From: Caldisericota bacterium
GTDB lineage: Bacteria > CAIJMQ01 > JAADFP01
DNA length: 16,849 nucleotides
Assembly: GCA_013152825.1 (NCBI GenBank)
Contig: JAADFP010000024.1
Location: 1 to 16,849, forward strand
Direction of reading: 5' to 3'
Part shown: piece by piece, positions 7,266 to 14,607 of the stretch
Numbering within the stretch: the stretch's first letter is position 1
Layout: each line of letters starts with the position of its first letter
Notes under the pieces: generated by a model
Told to the model about the DNA's origin: nothing
The model's database searches: none
What the model saw: the letters and a program-made list of their open reading frames with translations, nothing else
Position numbers and translations under genes: made by a program

Positions 7266-7877
7266 TCAAGTGTGGCTTTGTAGCTTTTTTATCTCTTCCA
7301 TAATCAGGGAGGTGAATTGCTGGTAGTTTACTTTGCTGCTTTTTCCTTGTGGGTATAGTGGCTTGCCAAATTTAATCCTGATTTTAACCGGCAGGAGCAT
7401 TTTACCGCCGGGAGGAAGTGCCTTGAAGCTGTTTTCTATGAAGGTGGGGATAACTGGCGAAGAAGTAAGATACGATATGAAAGCTACCCCTGGTTTGCCT
7501 TCCTGCAGTTTCCCGTTTTTGCTTCGGGTCCCCTCGGGAAAGAGAAGAAGTGCTTTTTCTTCCTGGAGTACTTTTCTTAATTCGCGGAAGGTGAGTGCAG
7601 ATGCTTTCTCTCTGTTCATGGGAATGGCATTAATTTTTCTTAAGAATTTTGGAAACAAGGGGCCTTCGAATAGCTCGGCTTTTGCCAGGAAAAACATCTG
7701 GCGTGAGCAGGCTGTTCCTACCAGTATGGGGTCAAGGAAACTGGCATGATTTGCTGCCAGGATTACCCGGCCTTTCGCGGGTATATTTTCTGCCCCAACT
7801 GTTTCCAGGCGAAAGAGTGCCCAGAAAAGAAATCTCCCTATCATATGCAGAAAGGCATAGAGAAAGTTAGTTTTCAT
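7266..7877 (-). CDS. plsC: 1-acyl-sn-glycerol-3-phosphate acyltransferase
   Basis: This is a 203-residue PlsC-type acyltransferase. NHASFLD (43-49) is the catalytic NHx4D box, and FPEGTRS (113-119) is the substrate-binding box. AIPMNRE and the late VIPTFIENS correspond to the usual blocks between and after them. One hydrophobic segment near residues 5-23 would seat it on the cytoplasmic membrane. It makes phosphatidic acid from lysophosphatidic acid and an acyl donor. The start overlaps the end of cmk by 11 bases, so translation is probably coupled; I see no clear ribosome site of its own. It is the last gene of the aroA-lepB-cmk-plsC operon; the cmk-plsC order is common in bacteria. Confidence 0.9.
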   Translation of the reverse strand: MKTNFLYAFLHMIGRFLFWALFRLETVGAENIPAKGRVILAANHASFLDPILVGTACSRQMFFLAKAELFEGPLFPKFLRKINAIPMNREKASALTFRELRKVLQEEKALLLFPEGTRSKNGKLQEGKPGVAFISYLTSSPVIPTFIENSFKALPPGGKMLLPVKIRIKFGKPLYPQGKSSKVNYQQFTSLIMEEIKKLQSHT

Positions 7878-8520
7878 TTCTATTTATAAATGCAAGGATT
7901 TTATCTATGGTTTTATCTATGGAAAGATGGGTGTTATCTATTAAGAGAGCATCTTGGGGAATGATAAGCGGAGCTAACTCTCTCCTGGAATCTTTTTTGT
8001 CCCTTTCCTCTATGGCTTCTTTTACCTCGCTGAAGTTAGCTTCTTTTCCCATTTTCTTTAATTCTTGGTATCTTCTGCGGGCTCTCTCTTCTAATGAAGC
8101 AGTGAGGTATATTTTGTAGGGAGCATTGGGGAATACCACACTTCCCATGTCTCTCCCTTCTACCACGACATCTCTGTCTTTGGCATATTCCCGGAGTATG
8201 TTATTCACCTTCTCTCTTACCTGGGGAATCCGGCATACCCACCAGATTTCGCGGGTAACTTCCGGATTTCTTATCTCTTCTGTTATCTCTTTTCCCTTTA
8301 TCCATAGACGCATTTTCTCATCTATTTTTATGGTCAATTTTAGCCCGGGAAGAAGCGATGTGATTATATGTTCTTTATCAAAGCCTCTTTTTAATGCTTC
8401 CAGGGTTATAGCTCTGTACAGTGCGCCGGAGTCCAGGTATATTATGCCTAATTTCTTTGCCAATGCTTTTGCCAGGGAAGTTTTTCCTGCCCCGGAGGGT
8501 CCATCAATGGTTATAATCAT
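7867..8520 (-). CDS. cmk: Cytidylate kinase
   Basis: The 217 residues open with MIITIDGPSGAGKTSLAKALA, a P-loop at GPSGAGKT (7-14). YLDSGALYRAI (29-39) is the CMP-binding signature. VVEGRDMGSVVFPNA and LTASLEERARRRYQEL complete the family pattern, and the length is standard. It phosphorylates CMP and dCMP with ATP in the cytoplasm. It begins three bases after the lepB stop, with a weak AGG upstream, and overlaps plsC at its end. All key residues are visible. Confidence 0.95.
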   Translation of the reverse strand: MIITIDGPSGAGKTSLAKALAKKLGIIYLDSGALYRAITLEALKRGFDKEHIITSLLPGLKLTIKIDEKMRLWIKGKEITEEIRNPEVTREIWWVCRIPQVREKVNNILREYAKDRDVVVEGRDMGSVVFPNAPYKIYLTASLEERARRRYQELKKMGKEANFSEVKEAIEERDKKDSRRELAPLIIPQDALLIDNTHLSIDKTIDKILAFINRNEN

Positions 8521-8523
8521 TTT

Positions 8524-9044
8524 TTACCTGCTACTTGCAATTCTTCCCCAGCGAGAAGGAGGCCAGTATATAAAAACATCTTTCCCCAATATAAGCTCCC
8601 GGGGGATGGGCCCGTACACTGAGGAATCTTCCGAGTTATTTCGGTTGTCTCCCAGCACAAAGTAACAGCCTTCTGGGATTTTTATAGGAGGGAGATAGTA
8701 TTTGGGAGGACTTTTTATATAGGGTTCGTAGAGGTAGACGCCGTTTATGAAAACTTTTCCTCCTCTTACACTTACGGTTTCTCCTGGAAGTGCTATTACT
8801 CTTTTATTACTCTTTTCACTAATATCTCTTTTTTATCTCGTGGATTAAGGAAAACTACCAGATCTCCTCTCTTTATCTCTTTTATGCGGAAGGTTATTAC
8901 CTTGTCGCCAGGTTTTAGGGTTGGTTCCATGGAAGCAGAAGGCACCAGGAAGAAACGCATACCATGAAAATACACCAGATAATTCCAGAAGGAAAAGAAA
9001 ACCAGTATACCCAGTAAACCCAGGTCTCTGCGAGACAGTTTCAT
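8524..9044 (-). pseudogene. lepB: Signal peptidase I, frame broken by an 11-bp tandem duplication
   Basis: The first 82 residues are in frame: a single N-terminal membrane segment (about 8-26), the nucleophile Ser38 in VPSASMEPTLKPGD, and the general base Lys77 in VKRV. The frame then ends at a stop (8796-8798). The remaining catalytic domain is intact in another frame and reads IALPGETVSVRGGKVFING, then YFVLGDNRNNSEDSSVYGP, ending SSR at 8527. The cause is visible: the plus-strand ATTACTCTTTT is present twice in tandem (8795-8805 and 8806-8816). Removing one copy restores VKRVIALPGE and a 169-residue peptidase of normal small size. The enzyme normally cleaves signal peptides at the outer face of the cytoplasmic membrane. 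It overlaps aroA by four bases and lies three bases before cmk. As written it should be inactive unless a shift or reversion occurs. Confidence 0.88.
8795..8816. repeat. Exact 11-bp tandem duplication inside lepB
   Basis: ATTACTCTTTT is repeated head to tail with no difference. One copy gives an open lepB frame and two close it. It lies immediately after the codons for the catalytic lysine. Confidence 0.95.
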
Positions 9045-10298
9045 ATATCCTTCAGGAGATTAAAGAAGTTGGGAAAAGAAATGTTCACGCATTCGGTTTC
9101 TTCCACAATAGTTTCCCCTTCAGCAATGCTTCCGGCTATGGAGAGCATCATGGCTATTCTATGATCACCATTACTCTTTACTCGGTTCCCTTTCAGAGCC
9201 ACTGGGCCTTTGATTATCATTCCATCAGGTTGTTCCTGAATATTGGCCCCCATAAGCCGGAGGTTATCCACGGTGGTTTTTATTCGATCGGACTCCTTTA
9301 CCCTTAGTTCTTCTGCTCCCTCGATTCTACTTTCTCCTTCTGCCTGTGTGGCAAGAAGAGCTATAAGGGGTATCTCGTCTATTACTCCAGGGATATCTTC
9401 TCTTTGCAAAGCTATGGGAGAAAGTTTGCCACCTTCTATCTCTATGTCTCCTCGTGGTTCCCATTCCTCTCTTTTTTGGTTAATCTTTATTTTTGCTCCC
9501 ATCTTCTCTAATACTCTTATAAATCCTGTTCGGGTAGGATTTAGACCTACATTTTTTATGGTAAGTGTGCTTCCTTTTACAAGTACAGATAAAGCAATGA
9601 AAAAAGCAGCGGAAGAAAAATCGCCTGGCACATGGAAATATCGGCCTCTTAATACTGATTTACCACTTACTATGATTTTATTTCCCTCTTTTTGGATATC
9701 TCCTCCCATGTATTTAATCATTCTTTCAGTATGGTCCCGGGAAGGAATTGGTTCAATGATTGTAGAATATTCGGAGATGCTCAGTGCTGCCAGGATGATA
9801 GATGATTTAACTTGAGCACTGGGGATGGGCAGGATATAATTAATGGGAGAGAGTTTATTTCCCTTTACTGCTACAGGTAGAAACCTATCCTGCCTGGCCC
9901 AGAATTTCCCTCCCATAAGAGTAAGAGGTTGAATTACCCTGTCCATGGGCCTTCTGCGCAAAGAGTTATCTCCTGTTATTACGGAAAAGAAGGGAAGGCG
10001 AGAGAGAATTCCCAGGATTAGCCTGGCCGTAGTTCCCGAATTCTCTGCATTTAGCACATCTTCCGGCTCTTTCCACTTCCCACCTGTTATTACCCAGACT
10101 CCGTCCTCCTTTTCTATGGTTTTACCTAATTTTTTTAGTATTGCCAGAGTAGTTAGAACATCCTGGGATTCGAGTAAATTTTCTATCCTGCTTTCTCCTT
10201 CTGCCAGGCTGCCCAGGATTAAAGCGCGGTGGGAAATAGACTTGTCTGCTGGTACTCTAAGCGAGGAGGAGAAGGGGCCGGGTAATACGATAGTTCAT
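9041..10298 (-). CDS. aroA: 3-phosphoshikimate 1-carboxyvinyltransferase (EPSP synthase), frame break near the start
   Basis: An open frame of 338 residues can be read from a GTG at 10057, but that GTG is internal. Upstream in the same frame the sequence continues with unmistakable AroA N-terminus: LRVPADKSISHRALILGSLA, then EGESRIENLLESQDVLTTLA. That frame has no ATG, GTG or TTG before a stop. The natural ATG is at 10298, directly after the stop of the upstream gene, and reads MNYRITRP before hitting a stop at 10259-10257. A one-base change in the C4 run (10274-10277) would join the two and give 418 residues, close to the family norm. Later motifs NAENSGTTARL, DNSLRRRPM, the DEIPL segment and NGDHRIAM are intact. 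AroA makes EPSP from shikimate-3-phosphate and PEP (aromatic synthesis). The stop overlaps the lepB start. Confidence 0.9.
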
Positions 10299-10877
10299 TT
10301 AATAAATCCCCCACATTACTAAGGAGGTAATTAAAGGAATAGTAAAATTATCATCCAGGGGTATAGGGAGAATTTCTACTATTGCACTGGTAAGAGCCCC
10401 GGAAAAGATTAAGAGAGGAGTAAGTTGGGAAAAGTAGTGGGAAAGGAACCAGCCGCTCAGGAGAGCTACTATGAAGAAGCCCAAAAATCCTTCCAGTGTT
10501 TTATTAAATATTTTTATCCTGCCCCATTTTTCCCCTACTATTGCTGCAGATACATCTCCCAGGGCAAGGAAAGTAAGAGCGGCTACTCCAATGAATTTTG
10601 GGAATACTAAAATCGTGATTAATACACTTACGAGGAAAAAGGTGGTTCCAATAGGCTTTTTCCTTTCCTCTTCTTTTACCAGCCCTCTTATGTTGCGGAA
10701 TACCCAGTTATTAAATCCAGGGTGAGTGAATCTTTCAATTTCAAAGATTAAAACGAGCAGCAGGAGAAAACCGGTAAAAACAGCAGGCCAGAGCTTGGAA
10801 GAGGCAAAGTAATATCCCAGGGGAAATAGTATTCCTACCCCTAAATGGTATAAATTGCGATGCCATCTCTTTGCCAT
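10299..10877 (-). CDS. Polyprenol/phytol/diacylglycerol kinase-like integral membrane protein
   Basis: The 192 residues contain about six membrane helices. LGDVSAAIVGEKWGR (106-120), KTLEG (126-130) and EILPIPLDDNFTIPL (168-182) match the CTP-dependent lipid kinase family that includes dolichol kinase (SEC59), phytol kinase and yeast DGK1. The predicted reaction is CTP-dependent phosphorylation of a membrane isoprenoid alcohol or diacylglycerol; the substrate cannot be told from the sequence. It is the first gene of the operon leading into aroA, whose ATG follows its stop with no gap. An extended -10 promoter lies just upstream. A DPM1-like synthase and a GT39 transferase elsewhere in the window would use polyprenyl phosphate, which suggests a link but does not show one. 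The family call is firm; the function is inferred. Confidence 0.78.
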   Translation of the reverse strand: MAKRWHRNLYHLGVGILFPLGYYFASSKLWPAVFTGFLLLLVLIFEIERFTHPGFNNWVFRNIRGLVKEEERKKPIGTTFFLVSVLITILVFPKFIGVAALTFLALGDVSAAIVGEKWGRIKIFNKTLEGFLGFFIVALLSGWFLSHYFSQLTPLLIFSGALTSAIVEILPIPLDDNFTIPLITSLVMWGIY

Positions 10878-10914
10878 GTTGCCAGAATCCTACTATTTAT
10901 TGGATAACTACACA

Positions 10915-10923
10915 ATTATATCA
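10915..10923 (-). promoter_or_regulatory. Extended -10 promoter of the lipid kinase-aroA-lepB-cmk-plsC operon
   Basis: The complementary strand reads TGATATAAT: a perfect TATAAT (10920-10915) with the upstream TG of an extended -10. No good -35 sits at 17 bases, which is usual for this promoter type. A start near 10908 would leave a leader of about 30 bases before the ATG at 10877. Confidence 0.5.
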
Positions 10924-11045
10924 TATCAATAATCTGGGTAGCCCCGAAAATCGCATTAGAAAGTCTTAAACTCTCCTGACGTTTCTGTTAATAAACTTAA
11001 GCGGGAATAGTTAAGGAGAATTCTTCCTTAATCGGAGTTCAAACC

Positions 11046-11106
11046 GGAATGACAGTGCAGGACACCTGTCCCGATGAACATCGGGGCTTCTGCAGGCATG
11101 ACAGGT
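11046..11106 (-). repeat. GTCAT-type palindromic repeat, composite form
   Basis: Nested pairs are visible: CCCGATG (11070-11076) with CATCGGG (11079-11085), and outside them ACCTGTC (11064-11070) with GACAGGT (11100-11106). On the complementary strand it reads GTCATGCCTGC, then AGAAGCCCCGATGTTCATC, then GGGACAGG. The copy at 16315-16363 has the same order on the plus strand. The inner CCCGAT pair looks like an insertion into the loop of the simple form. Confidence 0.65.
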
Positions 11107-11114
11107 AGAAGTGG

Positions 11115-11310
11115 TTTTCCTGTATCCTGCATCTTTCCCCTTTACTTAGTAACTTATTCACCTACTCACTTACTCACTGCTCACTACTCCCCTCGCTACT
11201 CACTTCAGTAGATAGTAGACAGTAGTTAGTAGATAGGGAAAACTCCCCATCCTCCCCCCCGCTACTCACTACCCGCTACTCGCTACTAAGTTTAAGGTCT
11301 ATAGTCTTTT
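11115..11310 (+). repeat. 7-base-period repeat tract, five motif families
   Basis: 11115-11205 holds 13 units in one phase (GTATCCT at 11122, GCATCTT at 11129, ACTCACT at 11164, TACTCAC at 11171, TGCTCAC at 11178). 11207-11234 is AGTAGAT, AGTAGAC, AGTAGTT, AGTAGAT. 11262-11310 is CTACTCA, CTACCCG, CTACTCG, CTACTAA, then GTTTAAG, GTCTATA, GTCTTTT, with the family change keeping phase. About 27 non-periodic bases lie at 11235-11261. The AGTAG block is the reverse orientation of a CTACT-type unit. Confidence 0.7.
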
Positions 11311-11358
11311 ATTTACGTGCTATTGATAATATCCTACAGTTGTAGTTTAATAAGTAGT

Positions 11359-11859
11359 ATGAAATTACTTTGGGCGCCCTGGAGAACTAAGTATGTATCC
11401 AACCCGGATGGGGAAGGGTGTTTTTTATGCCAGGCTTTGCAGGAAAAGGACGGGATAAAAAATTTTATCCTCTACAGAGGGAAGTATTCTTTTATCATTA
11501 TGAACCTGTTTCCTTACAATTCCGGGCATCTTATGGTGGCTCCTTTAAGACATGAAGGCGATTTCTTAAAAATCAGGGAAGAAGAGCTACAGGAAATGAT
11601 GCATCTATCCCAGCTAAGCATAAAGTCATTAAAGGGAGCTTATCATCCCCATGCCTTTAACCTGGGAATGAACCTGGGCAAAGCAGCAGGAGCAGGGCTG
11701 GTTGACCATTTGCATATACATGTGCTTCCTCGCTGGGAGGGAGATACCAATTTCCTTCCCGTGTTTTCAGAGACCAAAGTGATTCCAGAAGATATTAAGG
11801 AATCTTATCTAAAAATAAGAAAGCATCTGGAGATTTTACTGAAGAATCCAGAAAAATAA
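11359..11859 (+). CDS. HIT-family nucleotide hydrolase/phosphorylase
   Basis: I start at the ATG at 11359, giving 166 residues beginning MKLLWAPWR, because LWAPWRxxY is the family's usual N-terminus. An ATG 42 bases upstream would add unrelated residues. HLHIHVLPRW (117-126) contains the histidine triad H117, H119 and H121; His119 corresponds to the nucleophile. CFLC at 21-24 is the zinc pair often seen in the AP4A-hydrolase/phosphorylase branch. NSGHLMVAP and NLGMNLGKAAGAGLVDH are typical. These enzymes act on dinucleoside polyphosphates or AMP-lysine/AMP-NH2-type substrates; the actual substrate is not clear. It is the first gene of a plus-strand run, 25 bases before the radical SAM gene. 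The ribosome site is weak. Confidence 0.9.
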   Translation: MKLLWAPWRTKYVSNPDGEGCFLCQALQEKDGIKNFILYRGKYSFIIMNLFPYNSGHLMVAPLRHEGDFLKIREEELQEMMHLSQLSIKSLKGAYHPHAFNLGMNLGKAAGAGLVDHLHIHVLPRWEGDTNFLPVFSETKVIPEDIKESYLKIRKHLEILLKNPEK

Positions 11860-11884
11860 GCTACAGGTTGAAATCAATGGTTAC

Positions 11885-13012
11885 ATGGAGATAATTCTTT
11901 CTCCTTATCCCCATACCCTGACTGCTTCTTCCAAGAAACTGCATGGGTGGTGGCCAGGAAGGAGAGAATGCACGGGCGAGAGGCTGCTTATCAATCCGTA
12001 CAATGGTTGCTCAGTGGGATGTTTCTTCTGTTATGCCAGGTCATTCCCGGGTAATTTCCAGAGATGGCACACTCAGGGAGTGGTTAATGTAAGCAAGGAT
12101 TTCCCTGCCCAGGTAGCCCGACAACTGGACAGACTAAGAGTAGTTTCCTGTGGGTATCTTTCGCCGGTGAGTGATCCTTTCCAGAAAGTTAATGAGAGGT
12201 ACGGATATTCGGAGAAAATCGTAGAGATTTTTGTGGAGAGGAATATCCCGATTAATGTAACCACTAAATGCGTTATTCCGGAAAAAGTGATAAAGTTTCT
12301 CTCTTTGCAACAACATTCTTTTGCCCAGGTTTCCATTCTTACCCTCAAGGAAAATTTACGAAAGGTTCTCTCTCCGGGGGGGACTCATACCCAGAATCTA
12401 CTGGAAAATTTTGCCCGCTTGAGAATGTACAAAGTATTTTCCGTGGCCCGCATTGACCCCATAATTCCCTATCTAACTGATAATTTAAAGGATATTGAAA
12501 AATTAGTGGATAGGGTGGTGGAAAGGGGAGCGAATCATATTATAGTAAGTGTTCTGGATGTTCCGGTGAGGATTAAGGATTATGTGTGGGAAAAGATAAA
12601 AGTAAACTTTGGGAAGGAAACCCTGTTAAAACTCATGGCACTTTATAAAGAGAGAATAGGACCTTATTTGCATGCGGAGATAAGCTATCGAAGGGAAATC
12701 TTCTCTGCTCTTAAAGAAATAGTTTCTTCGCGTGGGGTTACCTTTGCCCTGTGCATGGAATTTGAACGGGTAGGGGAAAGATTGAGGGGATTGAACCGGG
12801 AGTTTATGACTTCTGCTAATTGCGATGGTATGGATGTGCCTATTTATGTGCGGAAGAATTTTAGGTTTTCTCCGGCTTATTCCTGTAAGGGAAATTGCTT
12901 GAACTGTGAAGAAGCCCTGTGCGGGATTGAGGAGCTGGCCATGGGCAAGCCCGGGAGTAGAAAGGATTGGAAGTTTTCTGATTACCGCAGGTGGTCAAAA
13001 ATGCTGGAGTGA
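11885..13012 (+). CDS. Radical SAM protein, SPL/COG1533 type, with extra C-terminal Cys cluster
   Basis: The 375-residue protein carries INPYNGCSVGCFFCYAR at 36-52. C42, C46 and C49 form the CX3CX2C [4Fe-4S] site that cleaves S-adenosylmethionine. VVSCGYLSPVSDPFQKVNERYG and NVTTKC fit the SPL-family (spore photoproduct lyase-like, COG1533) group, whose members outside spore formers mostly lack a known reaction. A second cluster near the end, C334, C338, C341 and C346 (CX3CX2CX4C), could bind another iron-sulfur centre or zinc. It lies between a HIT hydrolase and a GT39 gene, and neither neighbour explains its substrate. No Shine-Dalgarno is obvious before the ATG. The superfamily is certain; the activity is unknown. 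DNA photoproduct repair is only one possibility. Confidence 0.85.
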   Translation: MEIILSPYPHTLTASSKKLHGWWPGRRECTGERLLINPYNGCSVGCFFCYARSFPGNFQRWHTQGVVNVSKDFPAQVARQLDRLRVVSCGYLSPVSDPFQKVNERYGYSEKIVEIFVERNIPINVTTKCVIPEKVIKFLSLQQHSFAQVSILTLKENLRKVLSPGGTHTQNLLENFARLRMYKVFSVARIDPIIPYLTDNLKDIEKLVDRVVERGANHIIVSVLDVPVRIKDYVWEKIKVNFGKETLLKLMALYKERIGPYLHAEISYRREIFSALKEIVSSRGVTFALCMEFERVGERLRGLNREFMTSANCDGMDVPIYVRKNFRFSPAYSCKGNCLNCEEALCGIEELAMGKPGSRKDWKFSDYRRWSKMLE

Positions 13013-13013
13013 G

Positions 13014-13101
13014 GTCTTCAGATTTGACATCAAACTTCCCCTGGGCTATATTGGAGGCGAGAATGCGTTATTTGAGCCGGTTCTTTGTCAAATGTGAAGA
13101 C
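13014..13101 (+). promoter_or_regulatory. Long inverted repeat bracketing the GT39 ribosome site and start codon
   Basis: GTCTTCAGATTTGAC (13014-13028) and GTCAAATGTGAAGAC (13087-13101) are complementary at 14 of 15 positions, 58 bases apart. The left arm starts two bases after the radical SAM stop. The right arm lies in the first codons of the GT39 gene, so a folded mRNA would enclose GGAGG (13053-13057) and the ATG (13063) in the loop. It could affect translation or be accidental. Confidence 0.4.
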
Positions 13102-14607
13102 TTCACCCCGGTGATAATCGGAATACTTTCTTTTCTCATTCTCTCTGCTACTTTATCCGGGATAGGGCTTACCTGGGATGAACCTTTTTACCTGTTTTAT
13201 CCCCTGAGTTACGGGGAGTGGTTTAAAGCACCCCACCTTTCTACCATAAGCAGATATTTCCCCAATGAGGCACATCCTCCCCTGGGAAAGTACATAACCG
13301 GGAGTGGTTTACTTTTATTTGCTTCTTTCCTCTCTCCTCTCACCGCAATCCGCTTGCCAGTAGTGATAATTGCTTCATTACTGGTGGTTTTTCTCTATCT
13401 CATTACCCGTAAATTTTACGGGAGGGAAGCGGGCTATTTTTCTGCCTTTGCCCTTCTCTTGACTCCCCGGGTTTTTGGTCATATGCACCTGGCCACTCTG
13501 GATATCTCGCTCACTTTTTTCTTTTTTATTTCTGTCTGGGCTTTTTATAGAGGATTATCTTCAATAAGGTGGTCAGTAATTTTCGGGATATTTGCCGGGC
13601 TTGCTATTTCGGTTAAAGCCGCCGGTTTCTTCCTCTTTCCAGCTCTCATTATCTGGGCGCTTGTTTTCAGGAAAAAAGAAGCCTGGAGGAATTTTGCTTT
13701 CTCACTTGTCCTTACTCCTCTGCTGTTTTTTCTTCTCTGGCCCAGGATGTGGGTAAATACTTCTCTGCATATGAAGCAGTTTGTACTTAACCAGATAATC
13801 CGTCTCCATATACCTGTTTACTACTTTGGAAAGGCGTATACAGAAGGCATGAGGGTTCCCTGGCACTATCCATTGCTTATGACTGTATTTACAGTACCTT
13901 TTTTTCTTCTCATTCTTTCCCTTCTGGGAATTATTCTTTTATTTAAAAAGGATAAAAACAAGCAGGATGAAGCCTTATTTGTTTTCCCGCCTTTGTTTTT
14001 TTTCTTTATGGTATCTTTACCCCAGGCGGAAAAATACGATGGAATAAGGTTGTTTCTGCCTGTTTTTCCTTTTCTCATGTTTTTTGCCGGGAAGGGGTTT
14101 TTATTTTTGAAAGAAAAATATTTGAAATCCCGCTATTTGTTGCTCTATTTGCTACTCTTGCCTTCTCTTGTTTCCTTATTCCTGATCCATCCTTTTTATC
14201 TCTCTTACTACAATGCCTTAATCGGAGGTTTAAAGGGGGCAGAAAAAAGGGGGATGGAGTTGACCTATTGGGGGGATGCTATTAACCGCAAAGTATTTGC
14301 CTGGATAAACGCAAATGCTTCCTGGGGAAGCATTATATCATTCTACCCTGCAGGTTACAGGCAGGTAAAGCTTTATTCCCTGCTGGGATATTTACGTAAG
14401 GACCTGCAGGGGCAGGATACAATTAATCAGAAAGCAGAGTATGTGGTGCTGCAGATGAGAAAAGGTATGTTCAACCAGAAGTGCCGGGAATTGCTAAAAT
14501 ACGGAAAAGAAGTCTTTTCCCTGGAGAAAGACGGAGTTTCTCTGGTAAAAATTTATAAAGGAGGAAAGCTTGCAGGAAAATCTGGTAGTAATTCCCACCT
14601 ACAATGA
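13063..14607 (+). CDS. GT39/PMT-like integral membrane glycosyltransferase
   Basis: I start at the ATG at 13063 (514 residues, MRYLSRFF), six bases after GGAGG. A GTG at 12991 inside the preceding gene would add 24 residues without hydrophobic or family character. LTWDEPFY places the Asp39-Glu40 pair in the first outer loop, the catalytic acid site of GT-C transferases (ArnT, PMT). HPPLGKYITG follows as another family mark. About a dozen hydrophobic helices run through the protein, with KAAGFFLFPALIIW and WPRMWVN among them, and the C-terminal third is soluble. Such enzymes move a sugar from a polyprenyl-phosphate carrier to a lipid or protein outside the membrane. The adjacent DPM1-like synthase would make that donor, and the two reading frames overlap by 38 bases. 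The acceptor is unknown. Confidence 0.83.
   Translation: MRYLSRFFVKCEDFTPVIIGILSFLILSATLSGIGLTWDEPFYLFYPLSYGEWFKAPHLSTISRYFPNEAHPPLGKYITGSGLLLFASFLSPLTAIRLPVVIIASLLVVFLYLITRKFYGREAGYFSAFALLLTPRVFGHMHLATLDISLTFFFFISVWAFYRGLSSIRWSVIFGIFAGLAISVKAAGFFLFPALIIWALVFRKKEAWRNFAFSLVLTPLLFFLLWPRMWVNTSLHMKQFVLNQIIRLHIPVYYFGKAYTEGMRVPWHYPLLMTVFTVPFFLLILSLLGIILLFKKDKNKQDEALFVFPPLFFFFMVSLPQAEKYDGIRLFLPVFPFLMFFAGKGFLFLKEKYLKSRYLLLYLLLLPSLVSLFLIHPFYLSYYNALIGGLKGAEKRGMELTYWGDAINRKVFAWINANASWGSIISFYPAGYRQVKLYSLLGYLRKDLQGQDTINQKAEYVVLQMRKGMFNQKCRELLKYGKEVFSLEKDGVSLVKIYKGGKLAGKSGSNSHLQ
14557..14564 (+). promoter_or_regulatory. Shine-Dalgarno fixing a TTG start for the DPM1-like gene
   Basis: AAAGGAGG lies five bases before TTG at 14570, inside the end of the GT39 reading frame. 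It supports the TTG start, after which the family sequence LVVIPTYNERGN begins at once. Confidence 0.75.

Larger units (their letters stand above)
10878..11358. other. 481-base divergent intergenic region between the lipid kinase operon and the HIT gene
   Basis: No gene is seen. From left to right it holds the operon promoter, an imperfect dyad TTAAGGA (11011-11017) / TCCTTAA (11025-11031), a composite GTCAT-type hairpin (11046-11106) and heptad repeats (11115-11310). A GATAAT at 11325-11330 could be a -10 for the HIT gene, but no matching -35 is visible. Confidence 0.55.

Noticed and set aside
8795..8816. Programmed ribosomal frameshift in lepB
   Set aside because: There is no slippery heptamer, and the extra sequence is an exact 11-bp duplication, which is better explained as a duplication event.
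11011..11031. Intrinsic terminator at the TTAAGGA/TCCTTAA dyad
   Set aside because: The stem is AT-rich with inner mismatches and no T run, and it lies between divergent genes where no terminator is needed.
12991..13062. GTG start for the GT39 gene 72 bases further upstream
   Set aside because: It lies inside the radical SAM gene, has no ribosome site, and adds polar residues without family similarity. The ATG at 13063 has GGAGG at good spacing.
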